Below the pieces are notes generated by a model. That model made no database searches, was not told the origin of the DNA, and was given only the letters and a program-made list of their open reading frames with translations. Of a stretch of 64,000 bases of DNA, positions 46,723-59,399 are shown piece by piece (positions within the stretch are counted from its first letter, which is position 1; each line of letters starts with the position of its first letter). The DNA lies in contig NC_135558.1 of the NCBI RefSeq assembly GCF_964340395.1, forward strand, positions 22,250,564 to 22,314,563. Reading direction: 5' to 3'. This stretch comes from Glandiceps talaboti (Eukaryota; Hemichordata; Enteropneusta; Spengelidae). The position numbers were made by a program, and so were the translations under genes.

Positions 46723-47978
46723 TTCCCAAAAGTTTACAATGAAATTCTTGATACTATCTCACAATAAACAAAGACTAGGAAAGAGATAATTCACATAATC
46801 ATATGGATTGAACTGTGTTTAGGAGAAAATTAACAAATGCTATATTTTGACTAAAATAACATCTTTTAGTAGAGGAAGTGTTACAAATGGAAATGAAACA
46901 TTTAATAGTGAACAAAGTATCAATTTATTTACGAAAATATGAAAATACAACACGTCAGTGAAATACAAAATGTCATATTTAATACGAAATGAAACATACC
47001 TATTAGTGAAATTATAAACATATCCCGCCAGTTATTGTTACAGTTAGGCAGAGGGGGGGGGGGAGGCAGTGGTTGTAGCAGAGTGACTGACATGATATGT
47101 TTATGATTGTATGTGTCTCTGTGTATTGTTAATGTGTTTATAATTGGCATCAGAATAGGTTTGCCAGCTGTGATAGGTGTAATGATAAGTATAATTTTTT
47201 TAAACAGTTTTGACTTGACATGAGTCACTTTTGACACCAAATGATGATCTGATCATCTGGCATCATGTAATGAAAATACAGTAGATATCCTATCCAAATT
47301 ATATCATACCAATCTAATGACCAATATGTGAGATTGTCTATTGGCCAATAATCACACTATATCACCGATCTGCCCACTACAATCGAATCTTGAAGAATAC
47401 CTAAACGAGACACTTGAATTAACTTAAGTTACTACAATAAAGTGATCTTTGTTGGTTTTTTTTACTTTTAAATGTCATTTAGTCAATAATTCCTTTATTC
47501 TAAATTATCCTTTTAACTATTGTAGAGACATTGTCACCAAAATTTAGTAGGGGAGTTATTTAGACCAATATCACATTTTGTTTTTCGACCTAATTTGCAT
47601 AACACTGCCTTGATCAATTTGGCTTGGATAGTTCTCATCCTTGTTATATAATATCATTTGCATATCCCAAGAAGTGATTCAATCATGCATAGAAACCAAT
47701 TCACCTTTCATTTTTTAAATTTCACTCCAAAACCAAATAAGCTGATTACTAATTTGCATATCAAGTTCATCATGCGCATGCGTTCATCCAAAATATCGCT
47801 AGGTACATTGCAACTAGTTGTAATTAGACTGATCAGCCCAGTGCTTTTTGAGTTAGGTCATTATTAAACTCACATTACAACATTTGATTGGCATAGCACA
47901 CAGTTTGGGTTTGACAGTCCCTCAACAACACAGCTAAAATAATATCTTCTATAAAATATCATGGCTCAGCAGTTGTTG

Positions 47979-47980
<2 letters not shown>
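46723..47980. other. Intergenic; possible diverged dispersed repeat at 47520-47860
   Basis: The part at 47520-47860 has ACCAAAATTTAGTAGGGG, AATTTGCATA and ATGCGCATGCG phrases in the style of the 26455/39000 family, but I could not align them end to end. The rest is unremarkable. Confidence 0.4.

Positions 47981-48042
<62 letters not shown>
47981..48042. repeat. (CA)n microsatellite, ~31 copies
   Basis: Uninterrupted CA dinucleotides. Confidence 0.97.
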
Positions 48043-48045
<3 letters not shown>

Positions 48046-48379
48046 TGAAATGTGTTACATAACTTTGTTGACTACAAAACATTAAGTTGTATTTAAAAAT
48101 CAATTTTTGTAATCCAACACTCCGAATATATAATATATTTCTACCTAATGGTCAGTACATATAAAATAAAACATCATTCAATTTTTGTCAGGTCCAATTA
48201 AGCAAGGAAGGCATTTAATACTGATATTGATACAAAAATATAGAAATTTCAGTGAAATATATTTTTAAAAGGGGAATATAACAATTAACCACATGTAAAC
48301 TGATATTTTCTGTAATGCCTTTAGATTTTTGTTCCTACACACATTTGCTGTTAAATTGCAAAATTCTGAGCATTAGCTA

Positions 48380-49310
48380 TTAGACACAATATATTGGCAA
48401 ATTTATTATACCAAATTATATATTGCCTAATTACCGAAAATTACCGAAAACTATTAGTGATGAAATGAATCATCAACAAGCTGTATAGAATGTGCACTTT
48501 GTTATAATATATATGTATGTACCAAATTGTACGTAATTGTAAGCTTGCATTCTTTAAATACAACCTAATTAAGAACAATCAATGACTATGCAAATGACAG
48601 CGTACAATTGAAAACTACATCAGTAAATTAAATAAAATAATTTATTGTCATCAAGTGTTGTACCAACTTATATGAAATTTGAAGCTTGTATTCTTAAGAT
48701 ATCAATTAATTACCAAAAATTATTAATTATCCAAATAAAACATCAAAGCTAATAGCTACATCAACAAGCTTTGATACTTGATATTTGATATTTGTTATGG
48801 TTGATGTATACGCTAAATTATATGGTATGTAGAGGACCACATGCACAAAGGAAACAAGTATGGGTTGCTTTCTTGCTTTCTTAAGATAAAACCTAATTAC
48901 TGAAAATCATTAACCATGCAAATGACTTATTACAACTAAAATGTACATTAATTAACAAGCTTTTCTTTACGTATTCGAGAAAAAAATAATAAAATCGCAA
49001 AAATTGTGAAGTCTCAAGAAATAGTGAATGCAGAAACTGACATCAACTAAAAACGACAAAATAAAACTGTTCTTCCAATTTGTAATGTCTGTACATCTGA
49101 TAGGAAGAAATAAACAACACATGTACAGAGACCATTTGGAAAACAATGGAAAACCTGAACTAGACACACAGAAAAAAATATATAATAAAATAAAATAAAA
49201 AATCTACCAACCCCACCAATTCTAAAATTGAGCATAATCGGAATAACACAAAATCTTTTTATTAGGCCTTATCGAAAATCATTATTTACGCAAATTCCTT
49301 CCCTTTGACA
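48380..49310. repeat. Diverged tandem repeat with ATGCAAATGA phrases
   Basis: The phrase CCTAATTAnnGAAnAT...AATnATGCAAATGAC recurs near 48560, 48890 and, weaker, near 48430, 48700 and 49270, each time close to an AACAAGCT phrase and a GAAGCTTG/AAGCTTGCATTCTT phrase. Units are old and uneven. It lies just downstream of the G-alpha stop. Confidence 0.6.
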
Positions 49311-49370
49311 AATTGAACACGAATTACAACAAATCTTAAATCTACTTAAACAGGCGACTTTATCATCCAA

Positions 49371-52300
49371 TCAGACAAGTTGACAGGAATATAAGTTTGT
49401 CATTAGTACTTGATACATGATATCCTTGAATACTGATTCGATATTCTTGCTGTCTGTAGCGACTGTGAAGTGTGTATACATTGGTCGGTGTTCTCTTCTC
49501 TCATTTAAAAGTTCAAATTTTGATTTCAGATACATGGCAGTTTCCCTTACACAATTTGTACCTGTGAATAGAATACATCATTAATCCAAATTAAATTACA
49601 GATTCATACCAATCTCAATCCTTGATTTCTATTGTTATTGCATTATTTAGAAACTGTTCCCTGATATTTCTTCTTCGCTCACCCAAGGAAATGCGAGTAA
49701 CCAAAGGTGCCTTGTCATTGAGACTCGATCGACTTGAAGTGACAAAGCCTTAGGTCACGAGTATTTCCGGCTACTAAATAATTATACCAAGGCCTCCTCA
49801 AGCATAATCTATTTTTACAATCGGGAAAATAATGACAATTTGGAACGTTTTGACCAATATTTCTGACACCACAAAACCAGTGACGGGTTATAGTGACGTA
49901 GAATCAAATAACCAGTGTATATAATTAGATGTTATTTCCATTTTTTCCGTCCAGCCAAGGAAAATACGAGAGACCTTATAATTTGCCTTTGTCACTCGTC
50001 GCAGTGACAACCCTTAGGTCAAGAGTATTTTCCGGCTGAATGAAGAATAATTTTGGAGAATAACAAAATTATACCACCGGCAGTAATATCAAGAAAAACA
50101 GATGAAAGTAATGGTAATTTTGAACGTTTTGACTCATATTTTGAACAGCATGACGTAGACGTGTTGTCGTGACACAGTTGCTCGTTGTCATGGTGTAGAA
50201 AGACCCAAGTATATATTCCATATTTTTTGTTCAACGTGGCTCATGCATAATCATAATCCACATTAATTTTCTGAGGACAATCACTTGACATGAGTGAGTG
50301 AGTGAGTGAGTGAGTGAGTGAGTGAGTGAGTGTAACTATTGTGCTGTTGGCTGTTGCAGGTCGCTGCAGGCCATGCGGGTCACTTTGTGCGGTTGCGGGC
50401 TGATGTAGGTCGCTGCGAGCCTTGGAGTGTAACTATTGTGTGAGTTGCGGGTCGCTATTACTTTTCCATTGTACGGTAAGTGATTCACTTTTTAAAGCCT
50501 AAGAAACTTATTTGCTGGCCACTGGCGGGTTATTGTGCAGGTCACACGCTACACGCACTGCACTATTCAATAGAATGTACTGCCACTACTGGGCTAATTG
50601 TACACACTAGGTGTACCCCCCCCCCCCCCCCCAATAAAAGAGAAAAAGTTATGGCTATTTTTTTTTTAAATGGTTACTTCAAAATATTCAGCTTGTTCAA
50701 CCTACTTTTAATTTGTTTTGTAGTTTATTGTGTCATTTGTTTAGAATGTTTACATTTTCTTTAGTTACCCTGGAAAAGTGCTAAACATCCACATTAGGGG
50801 AGAACCATTTGATTTCGGGGGGTAGTGGAGGAAGTGGGTATGGCAGCAAATTTAATTTCCCATCACTGTGACAGCAATTTATTTTTTCTATTGTTAGTCC
50901 TGCATCAAATTATTTTTTCCATATACAGAAGAAATGCAGCACACATTTTCTTCTCGGTTACCAATTTGTAAATTTGTTGCTATCAGCCTTGCCACTGGCA
51001 TTGTTGAAGTGACATTATTTTATATCAACTTGAACCAAATAGCATAGTATTGACTCCAGTAAATATCCTAATTCCACTACTACGATGAACTTTCACTGAT
51101 TACATAAGACTAACTATTCACTGAATCAAAGCTGACTGTGCCCACCTTATCTCTGAAACAACTCTTGATAGGAAGTGAGTCCTGTTGTTTGAAAACATCA
51201 AGTCAAGTTTTATGGCTGAAATCTATCTTGTACAATCAAATTAGTCTGACCAGTTATACAAAGGCTCCCACAGCCTAGCCTGTCCACAGTATTAAGATGA
51301 CAACTGCACTGCATCACTATAATAGTTACATCAGGAACAGAAAGGAATGTTGGAACAGACACGATCATGAAATTGAATAACCAGTTTATCCAGTAATTAT
51401 GTCTCTATTGTTGTCACAACACAGCTCCCTGTACTGTAATTTATTCATTATATTATTAAATCAGTGATCACCATAGTATTGACAGAATACTTGTGCTCAT
51501 ATAGATTCTTAAATATATGTATATGCATTCCTTTGTCGTTATTTTTTATAAGCTCATACATGTCTTCATTGATTTTATACAAATAACTATCGTTTTGACC
51601 CGCAGATCGACCAGCCGTTCAGCCTGTCGGCCAGCAAAATAACCATACTGGGCTTGAGCACGGTGCAATAATATAGACACCTCTTTAAAAGTGGTATAAA
51701 TTGCCCATAATAAACGTATTCACTCAGTCTGAACCCTTTAACGATTTTTTATCAGATGAATAGTTCAGTCCGAGGGTAATAAACCACCTACCAGCATACT
51801 CAGGAAAGCAGAGGTTTAACGGTGACCGTCGAAGTTTCTTTCGAAAAATATCCATCTTATTTAAGAAGAGGATAACACTGACACTCCTTAACCAATGATT
51901 GTTACATGTACTTCGAAACAGTTGAAGACTATCATGCATTTTGTTCTGTAAAATGGAAGTATAGAGAATGGAGTTAGAATAGTGTGTGGTGACATTGTCT
52001 AAGATACGACTGGGGTCAGAATTTATGGCAGGGGATGGGCCTGAGGAGACATTATTTTGGTTAAAACAATTCGCAGCCGCCCCCCCCCCCACACCTTTGC
52101 GCTCTCAACAAATGTCCACCCCCCCCCCCCCCAAATGTACCTAAACATTTTCGTAGCCCCCTTCCGGTTACACCATAGACTATTGTCTATGGTCACACAT
52201 ATGGCATAAAATTCAAAACCATACACATTATCGAAAGCCATACAGTACTTGAAAATCTATTGTTTTAATACTATTACCCTAATTTTACTCGACGAGTCAA

Positions 52301-52762
52301 TACATTATTATAAAACTGTATGGCTTACCTATTCAGATATATTTTGGCAGACACACTCATTTGCCTGGCTATTGATTACCTCATAATTAAATGTATGGTT
52401 GGTCAATGAAGTGAACGAGTGTGTAAACTACAAGTTAAACGATTGCTCCTGAGGCTTGCAATTGAATGTTCAAGAAAGTCTCTCTCTCTCTTGGGGACTT
52501 GTCACTACCAGTGGCTAGAGTCACTAGGAGTCGTGACGTAGAACGACCGGTATACAATTTATTTTTTTTCTGTTCAAAGACAATAACTTTGGCTTTTGTA
52601 TAGTATAACAATGTGTTCTAAATAATAGCAGAGCTCCTCCGGTTTGGTTAAAGAATTGTGTATCATGTTAATAACAACAAAACCAAAAACAACAACAAAA
52701 CCAAAAACAACAACAAAAACAACAATGACGACGACGACGACGACAACGACAATGACAACAAT

Positions 52763-52800
<38 letters not shown>

Positions 52801-54897
52801 GTCATTGACAATAACATAGTCCCCGCTATGATTGGGTTTTAAGGAACTGGCAGTTTATGTTGTCATTATCTTGATATCACTACTCTGATCATGCAACAAC
52901 ACTTGTGAACCTAAATCAAACAGACTTAGATATGTTGTGTCTGCTCGTTGGACATGGAACATGCCTACTCATGTTGAGTCTTCTCGTTGGACATGGGACA
53001 TGCTTACTCTTCAACCATAAAGGATGGGTCGGGTACAGGGGGGGGGGAGACCTGTTCAAGCATGTCTGAGTTATGGCTTTGGACATGAATACTGCACCAA
53101 CAAAATCACTGCCAGGCAGCCATATCGGATTGTATCACGACAACAATTAATATGCACATGTATGTCATAGAACACTGTCCTATTAAATACCAACTTTGAA
53201 TGAGATCTGTTCAAGCATGTCTGAGTTATGGCTTTGGACATGGAAAATTCGCAAACAAAATGGCTGCCAGGCAGCCATATTGGATTGTATCATGATGAAA
53301 ATGGATATGCACTTGTATGTCATAGAACACTGTCCTAATACCAACTTTGAATGAGATCTGTTCAAGCATGTCTGAGTTACGACTTCGGACATGGAAAATT
53401 CGCAAACAAAATGGCTGCTAGGGGGCCATATTGGATTGTATCATGACAACAATGAATATGCATATGTATGCCATTGTTTGTATGTTGCCCCTGTACCAAG
53501 TTTGAAAAAAAATCGGTCCAGGCATCTCCAAGAAACGGCTCTGGATGGACGGATGGACGCACGGACGGACGGAACCCAATCCATAAGTCCCCATCCCTGA
53601 CTTTGTCCGGCGGGGACTAACAACAACCATGCCAATATTTGGCCTAGGAAATGTGAAACGTCGATTAAAATTAATCAAATATATTACTCATCAGATGAGG
53701 GTGTACAAGGACAGGTTTCCAGTTAATCAAATAGTGTGGCCGTGGATATTAAAGGTGGCTCTAATTATAGATATTTTTTATAGAGCTTTGAAATGAATTC
53801 TACCTGTCCTTCGTCTTCAAAAAGTATCAAATCATAACAACTTAATGCGACTAAGAATATAAGAGACGTGCAATCTTCAAAGCAGTGTATCCATTTCCTT
53901 CGTTCTGTTTTCTGACCTCCTACGTCCACTATACTGTGGTGGCAAGAATAAGAAAAAGAAAAAGAATTATAATATGATGTGTAACTCTAAAATGAAGTTT
54001 TTACAAAGTGCGTTCACTAAAACATCTTAAAACAAATACAGTGTCTAAGAAAATGAAATATCTTTGTCAACAAACAATTATTGTTGATTACATGAATAAA
54101 GGCGTCACGATCGTTACAGTCCAGACCACTTATCATCTCTTCATGAAAATCACGATACGTTAATCTTTCTATCCCGCTTCCCTTAAAGGTATAATATTTT
54201 TAATTCTTTTGGTTTCAAGTGGATCACAACTACAGGAAATAAAGATTTTATTGTAAACACTGGGATGGAAAACCATGCCATAGTTTTGCATCTCCGACAT
54301 TACTTGCGATTGCCGAGAAAAACTGAGTTAAAATCTGTTCCTCATTCATTTTCATTGTAATAGTCCTTTCAATGGACATGCATCCATCTCATTGTAATAG
54401 TCCTTTCAATGGACATGCATCCATCTCATTGTAATAGTCCTATCAATGGACATGCATCCATCTCATTGTAATAGTCCTTTCAATGGACATGCATCCATCT
54501 CATTGTAATAGTCCTTTCAATGGACATGCATCCATCTCATTGTAATAGTCCTATCAATGGACATGCATCCATCTCATTGTAATAGTCCTTTCAATGGACA
54601 TGCATCCATCTCATTGTAATAGTCCTTTCAATGGACATGCATCCATCTCATTGTAATAGTCCTATCAATGGACATGCATCCATCTCATTGTAATAGTCCT
54701 TTCAATGGACATGCATCCATCTCATTGTAATAGTCCTTTCAATGGACATGCATCCATCTCATTGGGTTTTGTTGGTGTATATTGTTTTTATTTATTCTAT
54801 TGTGAGCTGTGAACTATGTATTTTTAATAATAATTCAGCAGACATGTACTCTGTATTAAAGACATGAATATTCATAGTAGTGTTATTTGAGATTGAT

Positions 54898-54952
<55 letters not shown>

Positions 54953-57334
54953 GAGATTTATATAGCGCCAAACTCCACTAAGTACTTAGACTTTCGGAGT
55001 CATGGCCGTTTATATTCTAATTAATTTTTCTAGGCAATCACATGTAACTTTATGTTAAAATGACACGACTACACAATTCAAAGTTTACAAAAATGCCTTT
55101 ATTTCTAGCGTGGCATTCCCCTTAAGACTATTAGAAGCACTTGGCAAAGGTGAAGCATTATACAAATGTGGTAAAATCTGTAACTAAGATTCACTTACTT
55201 AAGGAAGATCCCTTCTATCTCAAATTGTGTCTCTACAATACCAGATGTAGTTGTTCTAGCGTAAAGGATATCTGTGTCTGTTGGCATATAATCTGGTTCT
55301 GACAGCTGCTCAACTTTGTCCAGGAAGCTATAATTAAAACACATATACTCAGCATCTCAGTCAACAAGTTTAACTCTTTTGTATTTAGTTTACAAAATAC
55401 AATCAATGACTGTTTAAAAGGGTGGTAAACTGTCCATTTTAATCATATTATATACTTTATATTACACAGTTGATACTTGCAAACACTGATTATTTTTATA
55501 TCTTTAATAATATTAATAAAAATACATTAAAATAATAATATTGATACAATTATATTGCGGTGAAATCCATTACAACCTTTACTCTTTAGTGAAAGGAAAA
55601 CTAAAATACGATTATATTGCGGTGAAATCCATTACAACCTTTACTCTTTAGTGAAAGGAAAACTAAAATACAATTATATTGCGGTGAAATCCATTACAAC
55701 CTTTACTCTTTAGTGAAAGGAAAACTAAAATATGGTTGTATTGCGGTGAAATCCATTACAACCTTTACTCTTTAGTGAAAGGAAAACTAAAATACAATTA
55801 TATTGCGGTGAAATCCATTACAACCTTTACTCTTTAGTGAAAGGAAAACTAAAATACAATTATATTGCGGTGAAATCCATTACAACCTTTACTCTTTAGT
55901 GAAAGGAAAACTAAAATACAATTATATTGCGGTGAAATCCATTACAACCTTTACTCTTTAGTGAAAGGAAAACTAAAATATGGTTGTATTGCGGTGAAAT
56001 CCATTACAACCTTTACTCTTTAGTGAAAGGAAAACTAAAATACAATTATATTGCGGTGAAATCCATTACAACCTTTACTCTTTAGTGAAAGGAAAACTAA
56101 AATACAATTATATTGCGGTGAAATCCATTACAACCTTTACTCTTTAGTGAAAGGAAAACTAAAATACTATTATATTACGGTGAAATCCATTACAACCTTT
56201 ACTCTTTAGTGAAAGGAAAACTAAAATACAATTATATTGCGGTGAAATCCGTTACAACCTTTACTCTTTAGTGAAAGGAAAACTAAAATAAATTGTATGT
56301 TTCCGATAACAAGACCGACTCTATTATAAGCAGTCAACTTTAAAATTGACAAGGTAAATATTGGTAAGAATTTACTTCTATATGTGTGTAATATAAAGTT
56401 AAATTTTTTACATTCTAAAAGGTAAAATGGTGAGAAATCATCTATTTCCGTGTATATTTTCTCGACAAGGCCACGCCAGGTATCTTTGGATGTCTTACTT
56501 GGATTACCCGGTCGCCTTTTTAATTATTCACACGGGAGTATGTAGCATGAAGTCTATGGGGAGATCAAGTAGCACCTTAACTTGTTTGTTACTATGCCGT
56601 GGTATATGTCATTACCTGCTATTCTTAAACTCGAAAATTACTGTTAAAAAGTATATTGAAGACTACAATCTATAACCACTGTATTCAAATAGGATAAATA
56701 TAGCATATATATTGAAGAAAAGTAACACTAAATCTTTACAATAACAAATTATTGAATACACGTCACCTAATGCATGATACACCCACGTGCCAAGTAGATC
56801 CTCCGACAACTATTTTGTATAGTGGTCTCAATTAGAACACACACACAATAATTTATGTATGACTTATTGTCATATCACCATTATTGTGACAAACCGACAT
56901 TAATTGTAGTCAATAACAAACATGGGAAAGACATTTACAGAACAACATGACAATTTGTTTAATGTATATGATGTGATTTGACGGGATATGTTAACAAATG
57001 CCAGCTATTACCAGCACTACAGGTACAGGGGAATTTCGTATACCAGGTGTGTAATTAAATGTATGTTGGCCAAACTAAGAACATGGCCAATAACGTATAT
57101 CAATACACTGACTTCAACTCATATAGCTATTGTGGTATGGACATAGGGTCTAGGGGTTAGGGTTGATGTGGGACCATCGTAGCTGTATCAATATAAACAT
57201 ACGATATGTTTATATCGATGTGTATTGTATCTCATCTCAGACCACGTTAGTAGTCTGAGATATCATACACTTTACCGTTATGCCACGTATTACCCAAAAT
57301 AAAAATATAGTGGTGGTGGTGGTGGTGGTGATGG

Positions 57335-57381
<47 letters not shown>

Positions 57382-57412
57382 GTGATGGTGGTGGTGGTGG
57401 TGGTGGTGGTGG

Positions 57413-57488
<76 letters not shown>

Positions 57489-59373
57489 CTGCACATAAGG
57501 CGCTTTGTTGCGTTCTTTTTAATTTGGTGCGCGTGATTCTTAGATCTTTCTATGCGTACTTTATCGTTTACGTGTATCATTCTATTTTAGTACATGGGTA
57601 TTTGTCGAGTTTTAAACCACATAACTATCCTTTGTAAACAGAATATTCATTCGATTATACTTACAGGTCAACACTGTTTTATTCGTTACATTTGCACTTC
57701 TTTGCGAACATTATATGATAAAGAGGACAGGTTTACTCACTGGTTAGCAGACTCTGCAAATTGATATTCTCTTGATCGGAGGTAACACTGTTGAACGCCT
57801 TCGTCTTGCCATAACCGTGATGCTGCTTTTGCTACCTGATATGGTAGCTCCATTGTGTCTTGGTAAACGGGAGTAAAGTATTGGAAAAAAACGTCTTCGT
57901 CAACCTAGTAGTTAAACAGCAAGGTTGAGATATATTTCTTACTTGGAAGCTTTCATATCGGAAATGTTGATTTCTTATTCACTGTAAAAAACATCTTTCT
58001 AATTGTCCAATGTTGTATAGTGTTATACCAGTCAATAAATGTTGTATAGTGTTATACCAGTCAATAAATGTTGTATAGTGTTATACCAGTCAATAAATAC
58101 ATCTATGTAAGGTGTACAAGAAATCCTAGGTAAAACAGTACTTTAAGATGTAAAATTCGCTTATAACGTTTTCAGCAATTATCAAAAGCAAAGCTTAGGC
58201 TGGACGGCTAAAGAGCTAGTCTATAAAAAAGAGTTATGAAATATTTCGAAGCTGAATGAGAAGACACCTGTTGTACACTGGAGAGACGCATTATGGCATA
58301 TGTACTATGTTTAACTTAGTTCAAGTGTCTGAAATCATAGGCAGTGTCTATGCTGAAATCTGTCATTTTGATAACGATCACACCAAGCCAGAAATTATCT
58401 TAAGAACAGATTTCCAGCGTGCTCCTGGTCCATTCAAAATGATAATCAGCATTTCAAGGTTCATTCATAATATTAAAACAGTATTCGATGGCCATTCTAA
58501 AATTGTTTGATTTTGATATCATTTGACCTCTACTTAAAAAATTGAAAAGTGACCCCTGATTTTTTTCTTGTTTTGAACTGAGAATGGGCTGGACTTGGCT
58601 TGGACCAAGTAACAACAAAATATTACAGTTTATATATCTAAAGCACGGACTTTGTCAACACTTCAGTAAGACATCGACAGCAAAGTATAGAACTGACACC
58701 TTTTAGAAAGAATTCTGTTTCAACATTATTTTAAGTAAAGTGATGGCGAAACCTTTCCAGATAATATGTATCTCAAACATTTAGCTGCTATCAAACAGAA
58801 TTTACCTTTCTTGCAATATCTGAGAAGGAGATACCGAGTTTCTTCATAGCCGTCAAGATGGTGTCTAGGAACTCAACGACGTTACCTTGTATGATGTGTT
58901 TGTAGACCAGACGATCAGCCTCGTTAAAGCCATCCTTATGTAACATTCTGCAAAGAAATCGAGAAGCAGAATCACTCATATTATACTCTTTTGGATAAAA
59001 CTTGTTGCGTTGACTACAGCTTTTGTCTTTAACATTAAAACCATGACAACACACTATCTCTGTAATCCAACAGAAACTCAAAACTATGGGTAAACTTGTA
59101 AAACCTTTATTCTTCATGCTGAGCAAATTATCAAGAATTTTCGAAGTGTAAACTTCTTCCTGAGTGGCAACAGTGGACCAACCGAGGAGGAAGGTCACAG
59201 CTCCTTAGAATGTTTTGGGTAAATTGCTCAACGTGAACACATGAAGCATAATGGCTTTTCCATAATAAGAATACTTTAACAATTTTGCGACTTAGATGAA
59301 AAAAAAAATCTTTATATTTTTATAACTTACTTCATTTGTTTGACGAAAGTACTTTTACCAGCGCCACTGTCAC
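49371..59373 (-). CDS. Heterotrimeric G-protein alpha subunit, Gi/o-type gene structure, divergent (5' exon missing from window)
   Basis: Exons in transcript order: 59331-59373, 58806-58947, 57741-57904, 55199-55327, 53804-53933, 51792-51945, 49371-49561 (TGA at 49371). Lengths 43, 142, 164, 129, 130, 154, 191 equal those I recall for vertebrate Gi-class genes (43, 142, 158, 129, 130, 154, 191) except +6 in the third. The 317 residues present include the P-loop (GDSGAGKST), helical domain ([19 protein letters not shown]), switch I ([16 protein letters not shown], arginine finger kept), switch II ([12 protein letters not shown], catalytic Gln kept), NKMD and TVAT guanine-binding motifs. Oddities: the usual GAGESGKST P-loop is changed at three or four positions, TCAT is TVAT, and the tail is NLYSCQLV, with Cys at -4 as in Gi/o. 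The gene encodes a membrane-associated GTPase coupling GPCRs to effectors. The first exon (about 118 bp expected) was not found up to 64000. The subclass, possibly a lineage-specific or Gv-like paralogue, is not settled. Confidence 0.93.
49665..49790. mobile_element. Palindromic MITE (first of two neighbours)
   Basis: CCAAGGAAATGCGAGTAACC at the left is inverted as TTAGGTCACGAGTATTTCCG at the right, with GTCA...TGAC in the middle. Same design as the element at 49938. In the last G-alpha intron. Confidence 0.6.
49938..50060. mobile_element. Palindromic MITE (second of two neighbours)
   Basis: CAGCCAAGGAAAATACGAGA is inverted as TCAAGAGTATTTTCCGGCTG, and GTCACTCG as CGCAGTGAC around a short loop. 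In the last G-alpha intron. Confidence 0.7.
50061..51790. other. G-alpha intron (51791 to 49562), lower-complexity parts
   Basis: (GAGT)n at 50291-50331, a GC-richer stretch with GTTGCRGGTCGCTGC phrases (50350-50455), a C-run at 50617-50632. No exon seen in the rest. Confidence 0.6.
52670..52802. repeat. (CAA)n / (GAC)n trinucleotide tract
   Basis: CAA/AAC-rich repeat with a short GAC run near 52727-52743, in a G-alpha intron. Confidence 0.9.
53050..53622 (+). mobile_element. ~151/155-bp tandem copies of a dispersed repeat with GGAC-rich tail
   Basis: Starts of GTTCAAGCATGTCTGAGTTA occur at 53054, 53209 and 53360, so three units, each with AAAATGGCTGCCAGGCAGCC or a variant. The last unit passes into AAAAATCGGTCCAGGCATCT, a (GGAC/GGAT) run, and CCCAATCCATAAGTCCCC, the end shared with 18640-18788. 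In a G-alpha intron. Confidence 0.8.
54354..54765. repeat. 37-bp minisatellite, 11 copies with a 3-unit higher-order pattern
   Basis: The unit is CATTGTAATAGTCCTTTCAA followed by TGGACATGCATCCATCT. A T-to-A change (CCTATC) occurs in copies 3, 6 and 9 only. Confidence 0.95.
54898..54985. repeat. (AATC)n microsatellite with TTATATAGCGCC flank
   Basis: (ATCA)n is followed by AGAGATTTATATAGCGCCAA, a phrase I associate with tails of dispersed elements in many marine animal genomes. No element body could be defined. Confidence 0.7.
55545..56290. repeat. 62-bp minisatellite, 12 copies
   Basis: The unit is ATTATATTGCGGTGAAATCC, ATTACAACCTTTACTCTTTA, GTGAAAGGAAAACTAAAATA plus 2 bp. Variant TATGGTTGTA occurs in copies 4 and 8. 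In the G-alpha intron between 57741 and 55327. Confidence 0.95.
56300..57295. other. G-alpha intron, nothing recognised
   Basis: An open frame at 56427-56675 has no recognisable motif. A small palindrome around ACATACGATATGTTTATATC (57195-57215) is visible. Confidence 0.5.
57310..57487. repeat. (GGT)n/(GAT)n trinucleotide array
   Basis: Alternating blocks of GGT and GAT repeats in the same G-alpha intron. Gives homopolymeric Met, Ser/Pro or Ile/Thr pseudo-ORFs. Confidence 0.97.
58008..58098. repeat. 30-bp tandem repeat, 3 copies
   Basis: The unit is TGTTGTATAGTGTTATACCA followed by GTCAATAAA; it contains the palindromic GTATAGTGTTATAC. Confidence 0.92.
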
Positions 59374-59399
59374 CTGGAAAGAATGTAAATGAGACACAT

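Noticed and set aside
56427-56675. 82-codon plus-strand frame inside the G-alpha intron
   Set aside because: No recognisable motif, no splice context, on the opposite strand of the host gene.
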